Assembly: GCA_028274465.1 (NCBI GenBank)
Contig: CM051456.1
Span: forward strand, 1,861,545-1,925,544
Length of the DNA stretch: 64,000 nucleotides
Direction: 5' to 3'
From: Plantago ovata
Lineage: Eukaryota; Streptophyta; Magnoliopsida; Lamiales; Plantaginaceae
Shown here: positions 27,008 to 35,999 of the stretch, one piece after another
How positions within the stretch are numbered: position 1 is the first letter of the stretch
How the letters are laid out: each line of letters opens with the position of its first letter
Notes under the pieces: generated by a model
Told to the model about the DNA's origin: nothing
The model's input: the letters and a program-made list of their open reading frames with translations, nothing else
Database searches by the model: none
Program-made: the position numbers and the translations under genes

Positions 27008-27580
27008 TGTAATTACATTCATGCCCACGATCTTGACTTTTGACGAATTAGAAGCTGAAATTACTATTTTGCCCCTGTTCAAATAATGGTTCTTCAAACA
27101 ATTCAAACAACTCCAATTTTAATTAATTACACATTAGCCTCAAATATTTTCAATTACACTTAATTCACACAAAATAATTCAACATAATGCAGAAAACATT
27201 TCCAAATTTCAAAATTGTACCAAATTTTATTGCAAACTCTAAAAAAAATTTAAAAAATTAAAATTAAAATAGGAGCCGGATCTTTACAGCTTCATACTGG
27301 AGTTATAGGTCTGTAGCTCCATATCGGATAAGCTTTGATCGGAGCTTATTACATCGAATTTGTGATGAGTTTCGATTGGAGCTCCAGTACCGGAGATAAG
27401 GAAGAAGATAGGAAGAAGAAGAAAAAGGAAAGGGAATTAAGAGATTGGAAAAAAAAGGTAAAATAAATTAAAATCTAGACTGCCATGTTTCGTTTGTATG
27501 TTATGAATAGTGAATCAGTTACCAATAAGTTTGTCAACCAAAATCTAACTTTTCAAAGCTAGATGTAATTGTTGGTTTAA
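27008..27580. mobile_element. Probable degenerate foldback element with GGAGCTCC-type centre
   Basis: AT-rich flanks surround a GC-richer block (about 27285-27395) with CTGGAGTTATAG, GTAGCTCCATATCGGA, GATCGGAGCTTA and GGAGCTCCAGTACCGGAG motifs, like the centre of copy B at 9605-9755. Arm-like pieces (GATGTAATTACATTC near 27008; GATGTAATTGTTGG near 27562) are only loosely complementary. Confidence 0.35.
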
Positions 27581-27991
27581 GAGGAACGCAAATGCAAAAT
27601 GGTGATCTAACAGTAACATGGGCAAATATGAAATTATCTTTTTAAACAATTATAAGTAGGTTTATTTTAAATTGATTAAAGATTTAAAGTTAGATGGACA
27701 TTTAACCTTTAATTTTTTTTCTAAATCCCACCAACAAGCTTTATGTATTACGTGTGCGTTCTAGCGTGGAAGAATTAATGAAGAATACGGCAGTACTTTG
27801 CAAAAGAAATAACATAACTCGATCGCAACTAATTATAATAATTGGCTTTAAGAAATCCTCAGTTCTTCAAAATCCTTCTTGTAGTGAAGTGTATCGATAT
27901 GCTATATAGTCATTAGATTTCTGCTGTTCAATTAGATGATTTCCCTGAGATTTTGCGCGTACGTACGTACAGGAAATAATCTTCAGCAGAG

Positions 27992-29354
27992 ATGCCAAAA
28001 TTTAGAAAAGATAGTGTGGTTGTTGATATTGAAAGCAAGTTCACTAAGATTCCCAACTCCGCCGCCTACAATCCCAAAATATTCAAGGTGTATGATAAAT
28101 TGCGCCAAATGAATGAAAGTGCTTATGATCCTGTCCTAGTTGCTATTGGTCCTGTTCACCATGACAAGGATCACGTTAAAGTCATGGAGCAGGTCAAAGT
28201 ACGCTATCTTTGTGAATAATATCTAAAAAGAGAGGGTCAGACAGTGGAGAGCTACGTCATGAAATTGAGGGAGTTGGAAGACCGAGCGCGTAATTACTAA
28301 TTGTTACTCAAACTTCATTCAGCTACCAGATTCCGACAGGTTTGTGGAGATGTTGCTTCTTGATGGATTTTTCGTGATTGAACTGTTACGAAAAATTAAA
28401 TATGAGGAACTGAGGTCCAAGAATGATTACATCTTCCATTCGCAACAAGCACGCCATCGAGTATTACTTGACCTGCTTTTAGTCGAGAATCAGTTGCCAT
28501 TGTTCATCTTAGTTGAATTGTTCGACATGACAGAGTCGAGCAATTCACCTGTCGATTTGAGTTTATTGGTTAGAATGATGTGTTCGAAGCTCCCATGGAA
28601 GAAAGATCTTTCTTCCTTGCCTCCGGTAGATGATAGATATGATGATGATCATCATCATCTTCTTGGAAAGGTGTATAGAGCTTATTTCTCAAGCGAAACT
28701 GCTACACAAGGTAGTGAGAACGAGATCCATCTGAAATTCCATGCCATAAATTCGGTGCCAGAGTTAGAAGCCGCTGCACAATGTAAACGTCCAGAATTCT
28801 ATGCCATAAATTCAGCGTCAGAGTTAGAAGATTCGGGGATCCAATTCAAGAAGGCCAAAGGGGTACTTAACATGGATGTGAGTTTTACTAGTACTAGTAC
28901 TGATGGAGTCATGCAACTATCACACTTGTGTGTTCAAGATTCTACTGAGACGCTCCTGAGAAACTTAATCGCGTACGAGCAGATGATGCCCAACAATCCT
29001 GACAGGAGATGTGTAACAGATTACTCCATCCTCATGACTTGCTTGCTCAACTCTTCCAAGGATTTTATGGTACTGAGACATGCTGGAATTCTGGAAAATA
29101 CTCTTGGAGACGATAATACAGTTTGTCACATGTTTAACCTGCTGGGAAAACATGTCACTTACTACCGAGATGATTTTCGCTATCTGGAAGTTTTCGAGAA
29201 AGTGAACAAGCACTGCAGTCGACGACGTAACAGGTGGATGGCTACTCTAAGGAGAAACTACTTTAATAGTCCATGGTCGATCTTGTCAGTTATTGCAGCT
29301 GTTGCACTCCTCATCCTGACTGCAACACACACCGTGTTTACCATATTATCATAA
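27992..29354 (+). pseudogene. DUF247 (UPF0481) gene, disrupted
   Basis: The start is at 27992 (MPKFRKDSVVVDIESKF) and the end at 29354. The 5' part shows the DUF247 opening (YNPKIFKVYDKLRQMN, VAIGPVHHDKDH). An in-frame TAA at 28216-28218 interrupts it; the same frame then continues as YLKREGQTVESYVMKLREL until a second stop near 28297. After a frame change near 28290 the conserved part resumes (FVEMLLLDGFFVIELLRK; HRVLLDLLLVENQLPLFIL) and runs to a C-terminal membrane helix (SILSVIAAVALLILTATHTV). DUF247 proteins are plant-specific, of mostly unknown function, and one family member acts in grass self-incompatibility. A 60-bp in-frame duplication (28737-28856) repeats FxAINSxxELE. The upstream CGTACGTACGTACAG resembles an acceptor for a leader intron. 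The two lesions argue for a pseudogene; an unusual intron over them is the alternative. Confidence 0.8.
28737..28856 (+). repeat. 60-bp in-frame tandem duplication inside the DUF247 pseudogene
   Basis: ATGCCATAAATTC followed by CAGAGTTAGAAG occurs at 28741 and 28801, exactly 60 bp apart. It doubles the block that, in DUF247 proteins, normally occurs once as a SAxELxxxGIxFKK motif. Confidence 0.85.
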
Positions 29355-29568
29355 ATTAAGTCGGATGAGTACTGTGTTCTCATTTCTGATTGTTTTTGTT
29401 TGGAATTGTATTTGTAATGTATTTATAGTACATTAAAATTGCGTGCGCAACTAAGTACTGTATTATATTGTGGATGAAGATACTTTTGTTTAACCTAACA
29501 ATTGAATCGGGTAATTAATTCATGCTATTTCCTCCATTCAAGAGCCCAAAACCGACAAACAAGCAATT

Positions 29569-29743
29569 AAGCAACATGAATGGGTGGGGATTGGTGTTGC
29601 GGTAAGGAGTTGAGTTACTGAACAGAATTCGATCCCAGTTGTGGTGGAGTTATAAAGTTAGTTTAAGAAGTAAATTTGTATAGCATTAGTGTAGGAGTAG
29701 TTGTAATATTTAACGTTTAAAATAAAAAGCAACATGAATGGGT
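29569..29743 (+). mobile_element. tRNA-type SINE with perfect 17-bp target duplication
   Basis: A 141-bp body (29586-29726) is flanked by the same 17 bases, AAGCAACATGAATGGGT, at 29569-29585 and 29727-29743. The body starts with a possible A box (TGGTGTTGCGG) and has a B-box-like GAATTCGATCC. It ends in an A-rich tail (TTTAAAATAAAA). The 3' half matches the SINE at 30118-30252. Confidence 0.85.
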
Positions 29744-30117
29744 TATGCTAACTGAACTGTCATCTTTAGATAAAACAAAGACATGGCAAGTGGTAGACCT
29801 TCCACCTTAGACAAGAATTTGATCGGTCTCTTATATATGTATATACTTGATCTTGTAATAAATTCACCAACCTGAAGTCTTGAATGACTGTAATTTAATT
29901 CGGAAAATTATTACCTAAAATAACCAGATATAGAACTCATCCATAGATCTTGTGGTTAGAATTGATCCACAACACACATTAATTAAGTGTAACCCACAAT
30001 AATTGTTGATGTGGATCATTTCTAACAACATTTACACCTGTCTAGGTAATTATCCTTATAATTCTAATTACATCAACCCCAACTCAGAGTTATAGATAGT
30101 GCAGATCAAGAATATAG

Positions 30118-30252
30118 TGAAGGAAAGGTGCGGGGTTTGATCCCCAGCGGATACATAATGCGGTTTCAGTGTGGAGATATAAGTTAGTTTAAGATATTGT
30201 ATAGTAGTAGCGTGAATGTAGTTGTAATATTTGTCGTTTAAAATAAAATAAA
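30118..30252 (+). mobile_element. 5'-truncated SINE of the same family, with empty site in the paralogous copy
   Basis: It has a B-box-like GGTTTGATCCC and the shared 3' part AAGTTAGTTTAAGA, GTAGTTGTAATATTTGTCGT, then TTTAAAATAAAATAAA. The flanks are AGATCAAGAATATAG and ATATATAGGGTAATTAAAC. The duplicated copy near 31030-31055 reads straight through as AATATAGGGTAATTAAAC, which is the unoccupied site. The A-box end is missing. Confidence 0.75.
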
Positions 30253-30352
30253 ATATATAGGGTAATTAAACAACATCACGCACCACATAATTAAATCAGT
30301 GTAATCATTATATATTACTTCAATACCATTATTTATTTATATGCCCTCATGA

Positions 30353-30672
30353 CTAGGACTTCAAGTTCATAAGAAGTTCGTTGGCATGTGCCTCAACAAC
30401 ATCCCATGCTGTTTTAATATGCTTGTCGTCCGTCAAGCTTGCTCCGATAGCAAATCGCATAACATAAACGCCTCCAAGTTTTGCATGCGTCAGATAAATC
30501 TTCCCTGATTCATTGATCATCTCCAACAGCTTCTCACTAAAGTCATTCAACTCCTTCAGATCTCTCTTCTTGAGTTTCGCAGACAAAAACCGAAAACATA
30601 CCATTGAAAACACCCTTAGAACAACCACTGCGAATTTCCCGTTGCCCCGAACAAGGTTTTTGAAATCCTCTG
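30353..30672 (-). pseudogene. C-terminal fragment of an aromatic amino acid decarboxylase
   Basis: About 105 codons read EDFKNLVRGNGKFAVVVLR through [20 protein letters not shown] to a stop at 30353. This is the last fifth of a group II PLP-dependent decarboxylase. It is nearly identical to the tail of the pseudogene at 31119, with the same stop context. There is no N-terminal part: at 30672 it abuts a duplicated piece of the DUF247 3' flank. It lacks the PLP lysine region and cannot be active. It arose from the tandem duplication described at 29362-31445. Confidence 0.88.
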
Positions 30673-31118
30673 ATGAGTGTGTTCTCATTCCTGATTGTTT
30701 TTGTTTGGAATTGTATTTGTAATGTGATTATAGTACATTAAAATTGCGTGCACAACCAAGTATTGCTTACTCAATTTCATTAATAAGTTCACCATCGAGC
30801 TCTCTGAACCTGAAGTCTTGAATGATTGTAATTTAATTCAGAAAATTATTACTTACTCCATTTCATCCATAGACCTTGTGGCTAGGATTGATCCACAAAA
30901 CACATTAATTAAGTGTGATCCACAATAATTGTCGATATGGATCATTTATAACTACATATACACCTAGTTTAGATAAGTATTTTCCTTGTAATTCTAATTA
31001 CATCAACCCCAACTCAGAGTGATGGATAGAGCAGATCAAGAATATAGGGTAATTAAACAACATCACGCAACACATAATTACTTCAATACCATTATTTATT
31101 TATTATATGCCCTCATGC

Positions 31119-32768
31119 CTAAGACTTCAAGTTCATGAGAAGTTCATTGGCATGTTCCTCAACAGCATCCCATGCTGTTTTGATATGCTTGTCCTCCGTC
31201 AAGCTCGCCCCGACTGCGAATCGCATAACATAAACGCCTCCAAGCTTTGCATGCGTCAGGTAAATCTTCCCTGATTCATTGATCGTCTCCAACAGCTTAT
31301 CATTGAACTCATTCACCTCCATCAGATCTCTCTTCTTGAGTTTCTCAGGCAAAAACCGAAAACATACCATTGAAAACACCCTCGGAACAACCACTTCGAA
31401 TTTATCGTTGCCCCGAACAAGGTTTTCGAAATCCTCTGCCATTGTTATGTAACTACGTAAGAATTTTCTTAAGTTCGCAACTCCGTAGCTACGCAAGACA
31501 AGCCAGAGTTTCAAGGAACGAAATTGGCGGCTGAGAGTAATCTGCCAGTCTTTGTAGTCAATTACTTATTTCTTCTCGGATGCCTTGTTGCGCAAGTATT
31601 CAGGGTTAGTCAATAGCGCATTGGTTAATGCCTTCGGGTTTTTAACCCACATGCAACAACAGTCTAGCGTGGTGAAAAACCACTTGTGTGCATTGAAGCT
31701 TATAGAATCCGCTTTCTCGACCCCATCAAGTAAATCACGGTATTCGGGGCAAATGCATATGCTGGTAGCATATGCAGCATCCACATGGACCCACACACCA
31801 TATTCTTCCGCCACCGCGCATAGCTCTTCCAAAGGGTCCACAGCTGCTGAGGGTGTGGTACCAATTGTCGCACAAAGGAAAAGTGGGACCAATTATGCTT
31901 CAATATCCTCCTTGGCTCGCAATGCTTCCTTGGTCAACCAAAAGTCCGTTGACTTTTCAGTGGGGATCTCCCAAAAATTCTTTGGTGAGATTCCAGCGAT
32001 TAGTGCAGCTTTCTGAAATGCAAAGTGGGTCTGACCCGAGCCGTAGACTACTAGCTTGTTGATGTTTTCGTGTTTGCTAGTCTTCAACATTCGATCCCTT
32101 GCTGCGACGATTGTGCACAATATGGCTTCGCAAGTGGTTCCTTGGATGACGCCTCCTCCACCTCCAGAGAAGAGAAACTCTTTTGGGAGTTTCATCATTT
32201 GACCGAGCCAATCCATGACGATGGACTCGAGCTCGGTTGCGGCTGGTGATGACATCCAGCTGAACCCAGCTACGTTGAACCCAGTGCACAACATCTCGCC
32301 TAAGAATCCAGCAATGCTTAGGGTACAAGGAAAGTAAGCGTAGAAATTCGGGCTTTGCCGGTGAGTGATTCCGGGGACTTATGTCTTTCTGGACGTCGCG
32401 GAGGATATCCTCGATCGGTTCGGCATTGTATGGGGCCGACTTGGGGATACGTCCTTTTAAGTAGTCTGGTTCGACCTGGGAACGAACTGGGTATTTCTCG
32501 ATGTTTTCGTAATATTCCGCGAGGAATTCTATGACCATATGACCTTGCCTGCGGAACTCCTCCGTGTCGAGGGGTTTGATGGTTGAACCGGATGAGAGGC
32601 GGCTCATTTTTTCATGGTCTGGGTCGGGTTCGGATTCGAGGTTGGAGCTTTCTAGTGATAACTTATCCGTCTCGACGAGTTTGGTTTCCCGTTGATGAAT
32701 GTGGGATATTCCATGATTTTTTCATCGCTCATTTTTTTGGTGGTCGGGTTTGGGTTTAGAGCTTCCAT
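31119..32768 (-). pseudogene. Tyrosine/aromatic-L-amino-acid decarboxylase, full-length intronless pseudogene
   Basis: The homologous reading frame covers almost the whole enzyme (about 495 codons from MSRLSSGS at 32607). It includes EFRRQGHMVIEFLAEYYENI, the substrate-side block [24 protein letters not shown] and the PLP-lysine motif FNAHKW. Such enzymes convert L-Tyr, L-Dopa or L-Trp to amines in the cytosol, or to aldehydes in the aldehyde-synthase branch. Three lesions are clear. One extra A in AAA at 32354-32356 shifts the frame after HSPA. An in-frame TAA at 31893-31895 stands where Gly is expected before [15 protein letters not shown] at 31566-31568 replaces a probable Gln before VIDYKDW. 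An upstream ATG at 32768 opens a frame (MEALNPNPTTKK) that ends before 32607, so the N-terminal extension may be shifted too. A TATA-like box lies upstream. Confidence 0.88.
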
Positions 32769-32879
32769 GGTGAAAATGAAAGAGGATTCTTTTTTATGAC
32801 TCAATCAGTAGCTTATAATTAATGTATAGCATTTGGTTTGTGAGTGTGCGAGGGAATAAGAATCGGCTAGGTTGGTGTG

Positions 32880-32890
32880 TATATATATAG
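32880..32890 (-). promoter_or_regulatory. TATA-like box of the decarboxylase pseudogene
   Basis: The minus strand reads CTATATATATA about 110 bp before the ATG at 32768, a plausible core promoter. No expression can be inferred from this. Confidence 0.45.
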
Positions 32891-33520
32891 AGGGAAGAGA
32901 AGTGGGAATATATATACTTCTAGTTTTGACTTTTAAGTTTGTTGAGCAAATATTTGCACGAATGATTTGAAATCAAACGTATTACTATATAGAAAGTATA
33001 ACGAAATTAGAGAGGGCTAAAACTATAGCTAAAAATTAAACGCAGCAACGTAACTTATTTCAAATTTGTAGCCAAATTTAAATGAGCTATCGATCTGTTT
33101 ACGAAAACATTAATTTAATGTACTTGATTGAAATTAAGCATTTTATGAATTTTTAGAATAAAATATTGTTTATCATAATAAGTTTAAAATTAAGCTGTCG
33201 TCGAAACCATATTAATTTGGAAAAAGTTAAAATGGTTACATTATTGAGATGGAGGAGTATTTTAATTTCAAAATATATAGTGAATAGCGAATAAAAGTAT
33301 TAAAGTATGAGATTATAAGGTAAATCCTGTAGGAGAGAGATAGATCTTAATTACATTTACTAACATATTAATTAACTTATGTAAAGTATATATTGCCAGT
33401 AAAAAAAAAAATGTAAACTATAAAGCGTTGTTGCGTTGCGCATGTTTCATGAGGAAAGAAAGCGAACACGATGTGTCCATTTTCAATTCGTCGTTTGATA
33501 TTCGTTGTACACTTGTACTA

Positions 33521-33744
33521 TATAACCCCAGAATTCCATGCAACTTTGAACGTCGAGTAAATGTTATGCGACTCTCCAAGACCAACCACTAAATCGGTAC
33601 TTATTAATTAAGAAACCAAATAAATCAGTAAATATAACCCCAGGATTCCATGCAACTTTGAACGTCGATTAAATGTTATGCGACTCTCCAACACCAACCA
33701 CTAAATCGGTATTAATTAAGAAACCAAATAAATCAGTAAATAAA
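33521..33744. repeat. 112-bp tandem duplication
   Basis: The unit TATAACCCCAG-ATTCCATGCAACTTTGAACG and onward begins at 33521 and again at 33633, and each ends with CCAAATAAATCAGTAAA. The two copies differ at only a few bases, so the duplication is recent. Confidence 0.9.
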
Positions 33745-33789
33745 CGTGTATGAGGAATGAAGTTGGATACTGTAGTATTTGCATGGGCG

Positions 33790-33928
33790 TCTAATTGATT
33801 GGTTATTTGGTGCAAGGTTGAATTCGTGGCGAAGTTAGAAGGTAGTTTAGAATTGAAATAATGATGGTATAATTTTGATTTATATAGGATTATTGTAATG
33901 TTTGCTGTTTAAAAAATAAAATTAAAAA
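33790..33928 (+). mobile_element. Diverged SINE-like sequence
   Basis: A B-box-like GGTTGAATTC, then GGTAGTTTAGAATTG and ATTATTGTAATGTTTGCTGT, then an A-rich end (TTTAAAAAATAAAA), match in order the 3' half of the two SINEs near 29.6 and 30.1 kb. Target duplications were not resolved. Confidence 0.5.
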
Positions 33929-35303
33929 TTAGCAGGGTACGTAAAATGGTACCTTTAGACACTCAACTAGCATATGCGGAGCTCTGACATGCAAACTAAG
34001 TATCAACGGAAAACCAGGGGTAATCATCATTACGAGTACAATCTGAGGACTTGTCATCACCATCGCACTGTCAACAACTATACTATCGATTGAGTGATTC
34101 ATTGATTAGGCAACAACCAATATCAATCATTGATTAGGGTTAACCAAGTCGAAATTATGAAATGTACTCATGATTACAAAGTAGAATTACCAAGGAAGCC
34201 CATCTCTACAAATAACAAATACCAGACTTGGTTAATTATTTGAACCCATTCCACACTTATTATCCTCAAGCCTTAACTACTCGAACTCCGACCTGATTAA
34301 AATAGGTCAGACTTGATCACTAGCTCTCCCGTCTTGGCCGCTTGTATATATGGTCCAGGTATGTCCGTATGTGTACTTAAATATATGGACCATTGGAAGT
34401 ATACATAATACATTTGGAAACACTCCTACACATAATAGGACAGGTTAGTTATATGCATAAGCATAACATGGTTACATGGTACACATTCCGTGTAGACTCA
34501 ACAAAATATCTCAATCAAACCCAATTAAAATATAACCAAATGCTTCCTGTAGATGTAGAAGTGTAGAACTCATCTAAATATCAAATACTATATCAAATAC
34601 TGTACATTATAAAAATTACGTACATTAGTACCGGTGCAAATCAGGTTTACCCGTCATAAACTATTCATGTTCTAATATCAACACTTAGATTAATCATATT
34701 CATATCCAATAGACCAATACCATGAGTCTATGATTAGTGGTCGTGCACAACTCTGGAAAATCAACTCACGCCCCTGGTACTCAAGTTCTAGCCGCCAATA
34801 AACACAGGAAGCAAAATTATACTGCTAAATCATGCTACAAATTACAAAAAAGAGATTAAACAACTTTGGGTAAAACAAAACTTGTAACACTTGAAAATTG
34901 AAATATTATTAATCCAGAGAATTACTAGAATTGAGGGCTTATAGTGTGGAAAAAAATGGACACCAAAACCATAAAGTTTCACACCAAAAGGTTTTAGTGT
35001 CAAAAGTTAGACAATATTGTTGGACACTAAAACCTTTGACACAAATGTTAGTTTAGTGTGAAAAATGATAAAGTGGCACTAATGTCACACACTAAAGATG
35101 TTTCAGTGTGGATTTATGGTGTGAAGCTGACAAGCTCGTGGCCCACCTCAATTTGGTTTTAGTGTCAGAACAATTAACACTAAAATGACCTTTGGTGTGA
35201 ATAAATAGTGTGAAGCTTAACATAAGATGCCCCACATTATGAATTTATTACTAGTGTCACCAATTTGTTTCTTTTTCATTCAAACAGCCAGCCACGTGAT
35301 AGT

Positions 35304-35852
35304 GATACAGTGAAGTTTTTTTTTTCGAGAAACTGGAGATTGCATTTAAATTGATAAAGGGTTCGTTACAGACCGAATGTAAGTAGCAGAAATATCTGAG
35401 TTAATAATATTACATAACCAAGTTGGGGCATATCCCACACAAAAGTATTTGAATGGTTCTCTAAAGTCAAATCTCGTCCAAAAGTTCTTTTCCTTACTTC
35501 GTTTGCTAGCTTATCGGTTGCACCATTGCATTCCCTATACAAAAAGTCCACCTTGATACTGTCCAGTCGATCCATTGCTCTAAAAGCGTCGTGCAAAGTA
35601 CGTTTTGTAGAACCCCTGCTCTCCCCCTGTTAAGACATTGCACAAGAGTTTTAGAATCAGTTTGTACTATAACTTTTGAGCATAAAATATTTGTGCATAA
35701 TGTAAGTCCAAGTTGTATGGCATAAAACTCAATCATTAGTGCTAATGATTTTCCTAGGAATTTTGCACCCGCAATAATAAATTGTGCCTGATGATTTCTA
35801 ATAATGCCTCCTGCCCCGCCAATCCCGATAGTGGGATACAGTGAAGTTTTTT
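35304..35852 (-). mobile_element. 5'-truncated LINE with RNase H-domain remnant, nested in the CACTA element
   Basis: An 18-bp target duplication, GATACAGTGAAGTTTTTT, brackets the insert at 35304-35321 and 35835-35852. The insert is on the minus strand and its poly-A end lies at the left (T-run). The coding remnant (in two frames, 35366-35736) shows the plant non-LTR RNase H domain: EFYAIQLGLTLC, VQTDSKTLVQCLN with the catalytic-type Asp, and ECNGATDKLANEVRK near the end. Frameshifts make it dead. Confidence 0.8.
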
Positions 35853-35999
35853 GGTATCAAAAATTATTTTTATCTGGAACAATTATTTAACTGTATTATC
35901 CTTTTTTTTCACATTTATTCTATGGTAATAAACTAATAATTATTAGATTACCTCTTGCATTTTGTTGTTTGATAACCTTTTACTCCATTAATTAATTAA

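Larger units (their letters stand above)
23655..27991. other. Spacer with transposon remnants
   Basis: There is no supported gene in 4.3 kb. At about 24110-24300 there is a cluster of GAGCTCGAGC, TTCGAGCC and AAGCTCGA motifs, typical of subterminal repeats of plant non-autonomous DNA transposons. A hAT-like element (25120-25773) and an AT-rich foldback-like block around 27000-27580 follow. Confidence 0.55.
29362..31445. repeat. Tandem segmental duplication: DUF247 3' flank plus decarboxylase tail
   Basis: Copy A runs from about 29362 to 30672 and copy B from about 30672 to 31445. Both start with a DUF247 3'-flank sequence (GTTCTCATTxCTGATTG, then TTTTTGTTTGGAATTGTATT). They continue through AACCTGAAGTCTTGAATGA and ATCAACCCCAACTCAGAGT, and end within the decarboxylase coding tail. 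Copy B runs on into the rest of the decarboxylase. Copy A breaks off inside the coding sequence at GAAATCCTCTG, fused to ATGAGTGTGTTC of copy B. Copy A is longer because of insertions at about 29460-29860 and 30118-30252. Confidence 0.85.
32900..34919. other. Spacer left of the first CACTA element
   Basis: No gene is supported. It contains a 112-bp tandem pair (33521-33744) and a SINE-like sequence (33790-33928), annotated separately; the rest is AT-rich unique-looking sequence. Confidence 0.5.

Noticed and set aside
28200..28330. Cryptic intron removing the DUF247 stops
   Set aside because: Conserved coding sequence (GQTVESYVMKLREL) lies inside the putative intron, so splicing it out would delete part of the domain.
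31585..32062. Plus-strand open frames of 96-143 codons
   Set aside because: They are antisense to the decarboxylase pseudogene and show no motif of their own.
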